This document shows, in pieces, positions 1-5,303 of a stretch of 5,504 bases of DNA (position 1 is the first letter of the stretch; the number at the start of each line of letters is the position of its first letter). The DNA is from a bacterium (GTDB lineage Bacteria > JAMCPX01): positions 1-5,504 of the forward strand of contig DAHXOM010000143.1 in NCBI GenBank assembly GCA_027364825.1, given 5' to 3'. The notes under the pieces are model-generated. The model was not told the origin of the DNA. It was given only the letters and a program-made list of their open reading frames with translations, and did not search any database. The translations under genes were made by a program, and so were the position numbers.

Positions 1-104
1 GTGCATATAATATATTTGTTATTGATACAACTATCAATAATGTAATAAAGACCATTGGTGGAGTGGGAGATACATCTCAGGCAAGCATAGTCATAGTGCC
101 CTGA
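1..104 (+). CDS. C-terminal end of a YVTN-type beta-propeller protein (5' end outside window)
   Basis: Reading from base 3, an open frame runs to a TGA at 102-104 and encodes 33 residues; the gene begins before the window. The residues include YNIFVIDTTINNVIKTIGG, which matches the YVTN beta-propeller repeat pattern (a hydrophobic strand, V-I-D-T, a short turn, then V-x-x-T-I and G). It ends in SIVIVP, as the last strand of such a blade often does. YVTN propellers are usually exported proteins of surface or periplasmic location, involved in binding; the function of this one cannot be read from its tail. The next gene starts 32 bases downstream on the same strand with its own ribosome binding site, so the two may be co-transcribed. 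The fragment is short, so the family call rests on one repeat. Confidence 0.6.
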   Translation, partial: AYNIFVIDTTINNVIKTIGGVGDTSQASIVIVP

Positions 105-136
105 AGTAATATGCAAAAGGTGGATAAGGAAATAAA

Positions 137-1459
137 ATGAAACGACGATTAGCTTTCTTCTTCTTGTGCATTATAGTCAGCACATTGAGTTGTGGAAATC
201 ATAGTGCAGGACATGCAAAACTATCGGTTTCATTTTCATTCTTACCAACATCCGGCACACTCGATGCTGTGGATTTAAATTCTTTATTCTATGAAACCAT
301 ATCTACGTCTATCGGCCGTACCCCTGGCATAATAGATCCAGCATCAGTCCATATCAGCATATCGCCGAATGATTTTAAATTCACACCAATATCGGGTGTT
401 GATACCGAAATATTGGACGGTAAAGTAGGTAAAACATTTGCAGGATATGTCGATATAGTTCCGAATACCTTTTTGCCGGCGGGGAGTACATACAGCGTGA
501 CTACGCAGTTTACCACAACCGTGAATAATATTGTGTATCCGATCACCGAATATAATAGTTTTACAACAGTATCGGATGCAGAAACAAACACAGTCGGTCC
601 GGGCAGTAGTTTTATTGTATCTATAACATCTATAACACAGCCGCCATCTTTAGGAGGTCTTTTATCATTGGATTATATCCCGGCTATAGCTTTGAATACC
701 TTAACCATTACTACAAAAAATGGTTCTCTTCCCGGCGCGGGCGTTGGTAGTATGATCTTGTATGGCGGCCATGCCAACAATACTTTATCACCCACGGATA
801 TAAACCCGGATGACTTTACTATACCCTTAACCGCACAGTGGAACGGAAGATATTTCACATCCTCAGGTAGTACCATAATATCCAAGTCGGGTTTTACGAT
901 ACCGTTTCAAACATTCAACCTTTACGGAACATTCAATTCCAGCGGCGGTATTGACAACGGTCTACTCTACGCGGTTGTGCATTGCACGGATGCGATGTGC
1001 TCGAATGCCGGAAATACTTTAGGCCCAATAATAGCAGGATTGACGGATACTAACGGAGATATGGTGGTTCTTGGAATATTTACTGCATCTGCAAATATAA
1101 TACCTTCAGGGACATGGATCGGCAGTGGCGACACAGCACATACAACACTGGTAAATGGAATTGGTTCCGGAATTACAACGGCCACGCTGGAAGTAACCAC
1201 AACATCTTCACCACTTATAACTACGAAAACGCTGCCGTTTATAATACTCACACAAACAGATTCTGATAATATGATGAGCATAGTGGCTTATGGCGAAGGT
1301 GGTCCTGCTTTGCCGCAATCTTCACCTATTGTTTTAACTTACCCACTTATTGCACCATCAGGCACTTTATTTTCTACTACGGCAGGTACGACATTCACGA
1401 GCCATTACCTGTTCGGATTAACACCTGTACCATTACTGGACACGCAGGTGATTCCATAA
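137..1459 (+). CDS. Exported Thr/Ser-rich beta protein, possible lipoprotein with Ig-like region
   Basis: This 440-residue protein was not recognised as a named family. The start is supported by AAGGA at 126-130, six bases before the ATG. The N-terminus is a signal sequence: MKRR, a hydrophobic stretch to residue 18, then Cys19 followed by Gly-Asn. The residues before Cys19 are T-L-S, so the lipobox is not canonical (Thr at -3); lipoprotein anchoring is possible, and otherwise the protein is secreted. The rest is rich in Thr, Ser, Gly, Ile and Asn, has almost no charged clusters, and alternates strand-like segments, as in all-beta extracellular proteins. Residues about 30-145 resemble a bacterial Ig-like (SbsA/Big-type) domain, notably NTFLPAGSTYSVTTQF at 110-125. 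A CxxxxC pair near residue 283 could form a disulfide. It follows the YVTN propeller gene, suggesting a shared surface or extracellular role. The coding DNA is AT-rich compared with the 1818-4515 cassette. Confidence 0.8.
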   Translation: MKRRLAFFFLCIIVSTLSCGNHSAGHAKLSVSFSFLPTSGTLDAVDLNSLFYETISTSIGRTPGIIDPASVHISISPNDFKFTPISGVDTEILDGKVGKTFAGYVDIVPNTFLPAGSTYSVTTQFTTTVNNIVYPITEYNSFTTVSDAETNTVGPGSSFIVSITSITQPPSLGGLLSLDYIPAIALNTLTITTKNGSLPGAGVGSMILYGGHANNTLSPTDINPDDFTIPLTAQWNGRYFTSSGSTIISKSGFTIPFQTFNLYGTFNSSGGIDNGLLYAVVHCTDAMCSNAGNTLGPIIAGLTDTNGDMVVLGIFTASANIIPSGTWIGSGDTAHTTLVNGIGSGITTATLEVTTTSSPLITTKTLPFIILTQTDSDNMMSIVAYGEGGPALPQSSPIVLTYPLIAPSGTLFSTTAGTTFTSHYLFGLTPVPLLDTQVIP

Positions 1460-1497
1460 ATAAATGTAGAGTCTTGATCGTGGGAAAAAGGGTTGCC

Positions 1498-1626
1498 TTA
1501 ATGATCAAACACATCCACCTGAAACGGATATGAGCTAAGATTCTGCTGGCCAAGGCAGAGCAAACTCATAACGCCCGCGACCCAAACCCCGTTTAGATGC
1601 CTCCTCTTCGTTTGAGACAGTTTCAT
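1498..1626 (-). CDS. Doubtful 42-residue open reading frame, possibly a gene remnant
   Basis: On the minus strand an ATG at 1626 opens 42 codons ending in TAA at 1498-1500. The product starts MKLSQTKRRH, followed by a moderately hydrophobic stretch GVWVAGVMSLLCLG and a polar tail ending VDVFDH. The basic start plus hydrophobic stretch could be the 5' end of a truncated membrane or exported protein. There is only a weak GGT-type ribosome site, no visible promoter, and the family was not recognised. It lies next to the 1647-1720 repeat, so it could equally be chance or the remains of a gene cut by a past insertion. Confidence 0.15.
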   Translation of the reverse strand: MKLSQTKRRHLNGVWVAGVMSLLCLGQQNLSSYPFQVDVFDH

Positions 1627-1646
1627 AATTACCCAAAAGACAACAG

Positions 1647-1720
1647 TGTCATGCTGAATTTGTTTCAGAATCGAACAAGACCATTGAGTTATGAGACCTT
1701 GAAACACATTTATGGTGACA
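1647..1720. repeat. 74-bp imperfect palindromic (MITE/REP-like) intergenic element
   Basis: The left arm (1647-1672) and the reverse complement of the right arm (1695-1720) match at 18 of 26 positions, both starting TGTCA and sharing GTTTCA, around a 22-bp loop. The left arm itself contains the small inverted pair CTGAA/TTCAG (1654-1668). The arm pattern, TGTCATGCTGAA followed by TTGTTTCAG, resembles short non-coding palindromic repeats scattered between genes in many deltaproteobacterial and related genomes. Translated, these repeats give typical spurious peptides. Known for such elements: no coding capacity and likely spread by transposases acting in trans. Whether it is active, or folds as RNA, cannot be told here; the arm mismatches suggest an old, decayed copy. 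Confidence 0.6.
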
Positions 1721-1759
1721 GAATACTATTGCGACATAGGCCCTTTAAGGGTGATGGCG

Positions 1760-1782
1760 AGGGAGACGGAAAATACCTCCCT
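1760..1782. repeat. Short hairpin AGGGAG/CTCCCT
   Basis: A six-base inverted repeat (1760-1765 and 1777-1782) with an 11-base loop lies 36 bp beyond the 3' end of the SRAP gene. On the minus strand it is in the position of a terminator for that gene, but no T-run follows the stem, so an intrinsic terminator is not supported. It may be part of a decayed repeat. Confidence 0.3.
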
Positions 1783-1817
1783 GCTAAAGGTTGAAGGGGC
1801 AGCAGACATCTCCGGGA

Positions 1818-2486
1818 TCACGCGGTTGGCTTGATGTTATCGGGTGAGTTGAAACGGGGCGAGTTCATCTTCGGCGATACCTTGTAGGCTTCCATTTCTC
1901 CGGGGGGAAAGGGCTTCAGGAGCGGTTTCAGAACGTCCTTGTCATGGACTTCGGGATTGAGCCATGGAGAAAAATCGTCACGGTGAAGGATGACAGGCAT
2001 CCTGTCGTGAATCTGCGCCATGAGCTCATTTGCTCCGGTTGTAACGATGGCGGCGGTACCGATCTCCACGCCTTCGGGAGACGTCCACACATTATAGAGC
2101 CCTGCGAACGCCATGGGGGCTGCAGACCTGAGATGGATATAGTAAGGGATCTTCACCTTGTCCCGCATTTGCCACTCATAGAACCCATCCGCCACCACAA
2201 GGCAGCGGCTCCTGAGAAAAGCATCCTTGTATGACCGGTTCGAGTCTACGGTTTCGGCCCTGGCATTTATCATGGAATAGGCTGTCCTGGTTTCCTTTGC
2301 CCAGGACGGGAGGAATCCCCATCTGCTCAAGATCAGCCTGTTCTTCTTTCCGGTATTGACAACGATCGGGATGTTCTGTGACGGCGCAACGTTGTAATTC
2401 GCCGCGAAGTCGCAGGCAACATCGTCAACATCGAAGAACCTGGCGATTATTTCTATTGCCGAGTGGATGTCAAACCTTCCGCACAT
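1818..2486 (-). CDS. SRAP-domain abasic-site processing protein (YedK/HMCES family)
   Basis: This 222-residue protein belongs to the SOS response-associated peptidase (SRAP) family, which covalently captures abasic sites in single-stranded DNA through a catalytic Cys2 exposed by removal of Met1. The sequence shows every key element: MCGRF at the N-terminus, NYNVAPSQ (30-37), RWGFLPSWAKE (55-65), the conserved Asn in INARAE (Asn74), ADGFYEW with the active-site Glu104, and IHDRMPVIL with His160. The C-terminal VSPKMNSPRFNSP is the usual family ending. Length and residue positions agree closely with E. coli YedK (Cys2, Asn75, Glu105, His160), so the protein should be active. It is divergent from lexA-dinB with 76 bp between the start codons, which fits a shared damage response. 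The start is fixed by the required MC pair. No Shine-Dalgarno sequence precedes it; an extended -10 box ends six bases upstream. E. coli calls this gene yedK; the symbol is withheld because orthology was not tested. Confidence 0.95.
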   Translation of the reverse strand: MCGRFDIHSAIEIIARFFDVDDVACDFAANYNVAPSQNIPIVVNTGKKNRLILSRWGFLPSWAKETRTAYSMINARAETVDSNRSYKDAFLRSRCLVVADGFYEWQMRDKVKIPYYIHLRSAAPMAFAGLYNVWTSPEGVEIGTAAIVTTGANELMAQIHDRMPVILHRDDFSPWLNPEVHDKDVLKPLLKPFPPGEMEAYKVSPKMNSPRFNSPDNIKPTA

Positions 2487-2492
2487 GCAAGG

Positions 2493-2501
2493 ATATTACC
2501 A
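2493..2501 (-). promoter_or_regulatory. Candidate extended -10 promoter of the SRAP gene
   Basis: Read on the minus strand, TGGTAATAT fits the extended -10 pattern TGN-TATAAT, and its -10 box (2498 to 2493) ends six bases before the SRAP ATG. No good -35 is present at 16-18 bp. If used, transcription would start at or next to the ATG, giving a leaderless mRNA, which suits the lack of a ribosome binding site. A second possible -10, TATCAT (2521 to 2516, five of six consensus bases), would put its -35 region inside the LexA-type palindrome at 2534-2549 and so make the gene LexA-repressible. The sequence does not decide between them. Confidence 0.35.
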
Positions 2502-2527
2502 TATTCGGGGAGGTAATGATATTTTTC

Positions 2528-2556
2528 TTGACAGCGAACGATCGTTCGCCTATACT
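2528..2556 (+). promoter_or_regulatory. Sigma70-type promoter of lexA-dinB
   Basis: TTGACA (2528-2533, perfect -35) is followed by exactly 17 bp and TATACT (2551-2556, five of six -10 bases). The expected transcription start, about seven bases after the -10 box, falls at 2563, the A of the lexA start codon. The spacer is almost entirely occupied by the 16-bp operator palindrome, so a bound repressor would exclude RNA polymerase. This is the strongest promoter match seen in the window. Confidence 0.85.
2534..2549. promoter_or_regulatory. LexA-type operator (SOS box), perfect 16-bp palindrome
   Basis: GCGAACGATCGTTCGC is perfectly self-complementary and contains CGAAC-N4-GTTCG. That is the form of LexA/DinR box known from Bacillus and Actinobacteria (GAAC-N4-GTTC core), not the E. 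coli CTGT-N8-ACAG box. It sits between the -35 and -10 boxes of the lexA promoter, the classic place for autorepression. No second GAAC-N4-GTTC copy was found by eye elsewhere in the window, including the lexA-dinB gap, so dinB is probably controlled only through this site. Binding by the encoded repressor is inferred from position. Confidence 0.8.
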
Positions 2557-2562
2557 GCCCTC

Positions 2563-3156
2563 ATGCCCAGAAGGACACCAAAAGAAGAACTGCAGAGCCG
2601 CGTCAGGGAGATAGAGCGGTTTTACCATAAGAACGGCAGGATGCCGAGTTATGCCGAGATCGGTGATCTGCTCGGATTCCGCTCAAAGGATTCCTCGTTC
2701 AAGCTCGTCGGGAAACTTGAAAAGCTCAAGATTATCATCAGGGACAAGAAGGGCAGGCTCATTCCCAAATCTCTCGGCATGCCCGTTAAGGTGCTCGGTA
2801 CGGTGGAGGCCGGGTTTCCCAGCCCTGCCGAGGAAGAACTGACCGATACCATATCCCTGGACGATCTATTGATCAAAAACCGCGAGGCGACCTTTCTCTT
2901 GAAGGTATCGGGCGATTCCATGAAGGATGCGGGGATTATGCCCGGAGATATGGTGATTGTGGACCGGGGGATGACCCCCAAGAGCGGACACATCGTTATT
3001 GCGCAGGTCGACGGTGAATGGACGATGAAATATCTCGAAAAACGCGGGGATGCCTTTTACCTTGTTGCGGCCAACGTAAAATATAAACCTATCCTGCCCA
3101 AGAGCGAATTGAAGATTGCCGGTGTCGTTACTGCGGTAGTGCGGAAGTATATGTAG
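2563..3156 (+). CDS. lexA: LexA-type SOS repressor / self-cleaving S24 peptidase
   Basis: From the ATG at 2563 the product is 197 residues, the usual LexA length. The N-terminal part (about 10-68) is a winged helix-turn-helix with the LexA-like pattern MPSYAEIGDLLGFRS (27-41), followed by a recognition-helix region FKLVGKLEKL and a basic wing. The C-terminal part is an S24 peptidase fold: cleavage site Ala83-Gly84 in VEAGFP, nucleophile Ser119 in VSGDSM and general base Lys156 in WTMKYL, at the same numbers as the catalytic residues of E. coli LexA. It should bind its operator, and cleave itself when RecA filaments form on single-stranded DNA. An in-frame ATG farther upstream would place the promoter and operator inside the gene and lacks support; the 2563 start gives the family's normal N-terminus. 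No Shine-Dalgarno is present, and the predicted transcript starts at the ATG. It heads an operon with dinB (45-bp gap). A local regulator of this cassette, with a separate genomic LexA, remains possible. Confidence 0.9.
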   Translation: MPRRTPKEELQSRVREIERFYHKNGRMPSYAEIGDLLGFRSKDSSFKLVGKLEKLKIIIRDKKGRLIPKSLGMPVKVLGTVEAGFPSPAEEELTDTISLDDLLIKNREATFLLKVSGDSMKDAGIMPGDMVIVDRGMTPKSGHIVIAQVDGEWTMKYLEKRGDAFYLVAANVKYKPILPKSELKIAGVVTAVVRKYM

Positions 3157-3201
3157 CCTGTTGCGAGGTTATGCCACGGACTCCCCCTGAAAGGTATCGG
3201 T

Positions 3202-4515
3202 ATGGATAATCAACCCCTCACGATTTCATCTTTTCCCCAGGCGATAATGCACATCGATGTGGATGCCTTTTTTGCGTCCTGTGAACAGGCCATTCACCCC
3301 GAACTCAAGGGCAGGCCGGTGATAACCGGGAGAGAGCGGGGCATTGTTGCCGCCGCAAGCTACGAAGCCAAAGCAAGGGGTGTACAGCGGGGAATGCGCC
3401 TGTTCGAGGTCAGGAAGATTTGTCCGGATTGTATTATCCTGCCCTCGGATTACGAGACCTACAGCCTGTTTTCGGTCAGGATGTTCGAGATATTGAGACG
3501 CTTTTCACCCGATGTCGAAGAATACAGCATCGACGAAGCCTTTGTCGATCTGACGGGGCTCAGGAGGAGCTTCCACGGTTCTTATGAATCCATTGCCGAG
3601 AACATGCGCAGGACCATAGAGGCCGAGCTGGGAATCACGGTGTCCGCCGGGGTGAGCTTGAGCAAGGTGCTTGCGAAGATCGGGTCCAAGCACAACAAAC
3701 CGAACGGATTGACCGTGATACCAGGCAGGGAGATCCACGTGTATCTTGAAAAGCTGCCCGTGGAAAAGGTATGGGGGATCGGTGCGAATACGACAGCATT
3801 TCTCAAGAAGCACGGGATAGTCACGGCCCTCCAGTTTGCCAAACGGGAAGAAGACTGGGTAGCCAGGTATCTGTCAAAGCCCTACCGGGAGATATGGCAT
3901 GAATTGAACGGCAGAAGCGTTTATCCCGTGGTCACGGAAACAAAGAACAGCTATCAGTCTATCAGCAAGGCGAAGACCTTTACCCCTGCCTCCACGGACG
4001 AAGCGTTTGTCTTTGCCCAACTGTCGAAGAACCTCGAAAATGCCTGTATCAAGGCGAGGCGATACCGGTTGGCGGCCACACGGCTTGTTATCTTTTTGCG
4101 AAAACAGGATTTCACCAGCGAAGGGGTAGAAATCAGGCTGAACAAGCCGAGTTCCTATCCTCTCGAGCTGTTTGATCTCCTGAGGAGAGGTTTTGAGCGG
4201 GTCTTCGGACCGGGAGAGCTTTACCGTCAGACCGGCGTGGTGCTTGCGGGGCTGGTCCCGGAGAACGGCATACAGGACAGCCTGTTCGACGACACGGCAA
4301 GGATAGAGAAGATGTCGAAGATATACGAGAGCCTTGACGGGATTTCACAGAAGTACGGGAAGCACACGATACAGCACGGTGCGAGCCTGCCTGCCGGGCT
4401 TCAGGCACAGCATGAGGGTGAGCGCGGCGATGTCCCTGTGCGGAAGGCCTCTTTGCTGAAAGGGGAGAACCAGAGGCAGAGGCTGGGCATGCCGATGATG
4501 CATATCAAGGTTTGA
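3202..4515 (+). CDS. dinB: Y-family translesion DNA polymerase (DinB/Pol IV-like)
   Basis: This 437-residue polymerase copies damaged templates with low fidelity and no proofreading. Its start is supported by AAAGG (3190-3194) seven bases before the ATG; Met16 is a less likely alternative. The palm shows HIDVDAFFASCEQ with metal ligand Asp19 and an aromatic steric gate at Phe24, and YSIDEAF with Asp111 and Glu112, so the catalytic triad is complete. LAKIGSKHNKPNG (157-169) is the family palm/thumb signature and VEKVWGIGANT (187-197) is the helix-hairpin-helix. The little-finger domain follows (about 250-350), and QDSLF (358-362) is a beta-clamp binding motif. E. coli DinB ends at this motif (351 residues); here about 75 further residues follow, ending in a basic, Gln/Arg-rich tail. 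Intact active-site acids argue against an ImuB-type inactive paralogue. It is the second gene of the lexA operon and should be induced by damage. Confidence 0.92.
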   Translation: MDNQPLTISSFPQAIMHIDVDAFFASCEQAIHPELKGRPVITGRERGIVAAASYEAKARGVQRGMRLFEVRKICPDCIILPSDYETYSLFSVRMFEILRRFSPDVEEYSIDEAFVDLTGLRRSFHGSYESIAENMRRTIEAELGITVSAGVSLSKVLAKIGSKHNKPNGLTVIPGREIHVYLEKLPVEKVWGIGANTTAFLKKHGIVTALQFAKREEDWVARYLSKPYREIWHELNGRSVYPVVTETKNSYQSISKAKTFTPASTDEAFVFAQLSKNLENACIKARRYRLAATRLVIFLRKQDFTSEGVEIRLNKPSSYPLELFDLLRRGFERVFGPGELYRQTGVVLAGLVPENGIQDSLFDDTARIEKMSKIYESLDGISQKYGKHTIQHGASLPAGLQAQHEGERGDVPVRKASLLKGENQRQRLGMPMMHIKV

Positions 4516-4556
4516 AGGCGGGTTGAGAAAGGGACCGGCATCAGACAGAAGGAATG

Positions 4557-4567
4557 GGACACTGTCC
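4557..4567. repeat. Short inverted repeat GGACA-C-TGTCC
   Basis: A perfect five-base inverted repeat around a single central base lies in the 124-bp gap between dinB and the next gene. No T-run follows, so it is not a normal terminator. It could be a regulator site or a fragment of a REP-like element; a similar GGACAG word appears at 5180-5185, near the transposase gene. The link is only suggestive. Confidence 0.3.
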
Positions 4568-4602
4568 TACCTGTAGACTCTGTTTTCTTTGCAAATACGA
4601 AG

Positions 4603-4608
4603 TATAAA
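4603..4608 (+). promoter_or_regulatory. Possible -10 box for the NHL-type gene
   Basis: TATAAA matches five of six -10 bases and lies 31 bp before the ATG at 4640. No good -35 is found 16-18 bp upstream, so the promoter is weakly supported. It matters because the AT-rich gene downstream is unlikely to be part of the lexA-dinB operon. Confidence 0.25.
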
Positions 4609-4639
4609 TGGTAACAATACGACAAAGAGGGAGGGCTGT

Positions 4640-5164
4640 ATGAAAATAAATCTATTCAGGTTTACCCCGTTCGAAACCTCTGTTCTCTGTCATGCGGGTG
4701 CTATAAACAAAGCTTTAACTTCTTTTAAGAAATATGTGTTGAGCCCCCCATTATTTCAAACGGGGTTAATCTTATTCTCTCTGGTCTTTTTGTTTGTAAC
4801 AGCGGTCAAGTCTTATGCCGGATGGACTGGACCAACAACGATTGTTGCAGGGACATGGGGAAGTGGCCCTGGGCAATTTGGACTAAAGGAAGAAGATTCG
4901 TATGCTCAATTTGCTGGACCATTTTACATACTTTCAGATGGAACAATCATAATTCAAGACTCTATAAACGGACGATTTGTTAGATATTCATCAAGCGGTA
5001 CTATTATCACTACAACAGTTTGTGTACAAGATACCAAAGGTAATTGGAATGGCGATTGTAGAATAGAAGGCGACTATGAAGTTACTGTAGATAGTAATGG
5101 ATTTTGGAGTGGTTCTGATGAAGGTAACACCCTTTATTTTCAAGACAATACCGGCACCCTATAA
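4640..5164 (+). CDS. Exported NHL-repeat beta-propeller protein, probably truncated
   Basis: The ATG at 4640 follows a strong GAGGGAGGG ribosome site (4627-4635); an upstream in-frame ATG at 4589 lacks one. The 174-residue product has an unusually long N-terminal region, a hydrophobic segment (about 42-56) and a likely signal peptidase site after SYA (residue 60). The mature part starts with a typical NHL-propeller blade: GTWGSGPGQF, then a strand, LSDGTIIIQDSINGRFVRYSSSGTI. A second blade with DSNGFWSGSDEGNTLYF follows, then the protein stops. NHL propellers usually have six blades and well over 250 residues, so this one is missing most of its fold. The stop lies 46 bp before a tandem repeat and 139 bp before a transposase gene, suggesting that insertion or rearrangement removed the 3' part. 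It is probably not functional as a propeller. Its AT-rich DNA resembles the left-hand surface genes, not the SOS cassette. Confidence 0.7.
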   Translation: MKINLFRFTPFETSVLCHAGAINKALTSFKKYVLSPPLFQTGLILFSLVFLFVTAVKSYAGWTGPTTIVAGTWGSGPGQFGLKEEDSYAQFAGPFYILSDGTIIIQDSINGRFVRYSSSGTIITTTVCVQDTKGNWNGDCRIEGDYEVTVDSNGFWSGSDEGNTLYFQDNTGTL

Positions 5165-5172
5165 GGGTCGGG
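5151..5172. repeat. Hairpin at the end of the truncated NHL gene
   Basis: ACCCT-ATA-AGGGT forms a five-base stem with a three-base loop spanning the TAA stop codon, and flanking CCG/CGG can extend it across a small bulge. There is no T-run after it, so termination is not supported. Its position at the abrupt end of the propeller gene makes it a candidate left boundary of the repeat/transposase insertion. Confidence 0.4.
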
Positions 5173-5210
5173 AAAAACTGGACAGCTTTTTGACCTCTTT
5201 TAAGGTGAAT

Positions 5211-5250
5211 TGGAACCATGGGGTCAGCCCTGGAACCATGGGGTCAGCCC
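5211..5250. repeat. Two perfect tandem copies of a 20-bp unit upstream of the transposase
   Basis: TGGAACCATGGGGTCAGCCC occurs at 5211-5230 and again, identically and without a gap, at 5231-5250. The unit contains CCATGG and a short GGG/CCC pairing. The second copy is followed by TTGAAATGTGAAA. Such GGGGTCAGCCC-type units next to a Y1 transposase gene fit the REP or end sequences recognised by REP-associated tyrosine transposases. The assignment rests on position and pattern. Confidence 0.75.
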
Positions 5251-5267
5251 TTGAAATGTGAAATCGA

Positions 5268-5296
5268 TTGACAAACGGGCTGGTGCTGAGTAAAGA
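5268..5296 (+). promoter_or_regulatory. Possible promoter of the transposase gene
   Basis: A perfect TTGACA (5268-5273) is followed by 17 bp and TAAAGA (5291-5296), which matches only three of six -10 bases. The predicted start would fall at about 5303, beside the ATG. The poor -10 would fit the low expression usual for transposases, but the site is only weakly supported. Confidence 0.3.
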
Positions 5297-5303
5297 AATA
5301 ATC

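Larger units (their letters stand above)
1460..1817. other. Intergenic region between convergent genes, with repeat remnants
   Basis: This 358-bp stretch separates two genes that face each other. No convincing gene is visible. It contains a 74-bp palindromic element (1647-1720), an inverted pair TTGATC (1474-1479)/GATCAA (1503-1508), a short hairpin TCTGC/GCAGA (1542-1559), the near-palindrome CCCTTTAAGGG (1741-1751) and a hairpin AGGGAG/CTCCCT (1760-1782). None of these is followed by a T-run on either strand, so no intrinsic terminator can be assigned for either flanking gene. The mix of short inverted repeats suggests a place where small repeat elements have accumulated. Confidence 0.6.

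Noticed and set aside
1741..1782. CCCTTTAAGGG and the AGGGAG/CTCCCT hairpin as a terminator for the SRAP gene.
   Set aside because: Neither stem is followed by a T-run on the minus strand, so intrinsic termination is not supported.
1597..1794. 65-residue plus-strand open frame across the intergenic repeat.
   Set aside because: Its peptide is the translation of the palindromic element at 1647-1720, a usual source of false genes; there is no ribosome site.
2467..2562. Longer lexA starting at an upstream in-frame ATG (2467 or 2485).
   Set aside because: This would put the promoter and the operator palindrome inside the coding region and add about 30 residues without family similarity; the start at 2563 gives a normal 197-residue LexA.
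2516..2614. An ATG at 2516 behind GGGGAGGT opens a 32-residue frame overlapping the lexA start, like a leader peptide.
   Set aside because: GAGG is only two bases from the ATG, the frame differs from lexA, and the strong promoter at 2528-2556 starts transcription downstream of this ATG.
3505..4408. Several minus-strand open frames of 60-100 codons inside dinB.
   Set aside because: They lie opposite a well-supported gene with conserved motifs, lack ribosome sites and family similarity, and are shadows of GC-rich codon use.
4589..4639. Upstream in-frame ATG at 4589 as the start of the NHL-type gene.
   Set aside because: It has no ribosome site, while the ATG at 4640 follows a strong GAGGGAGGG; the extra 17 residues would also lengthen an already long signal region.
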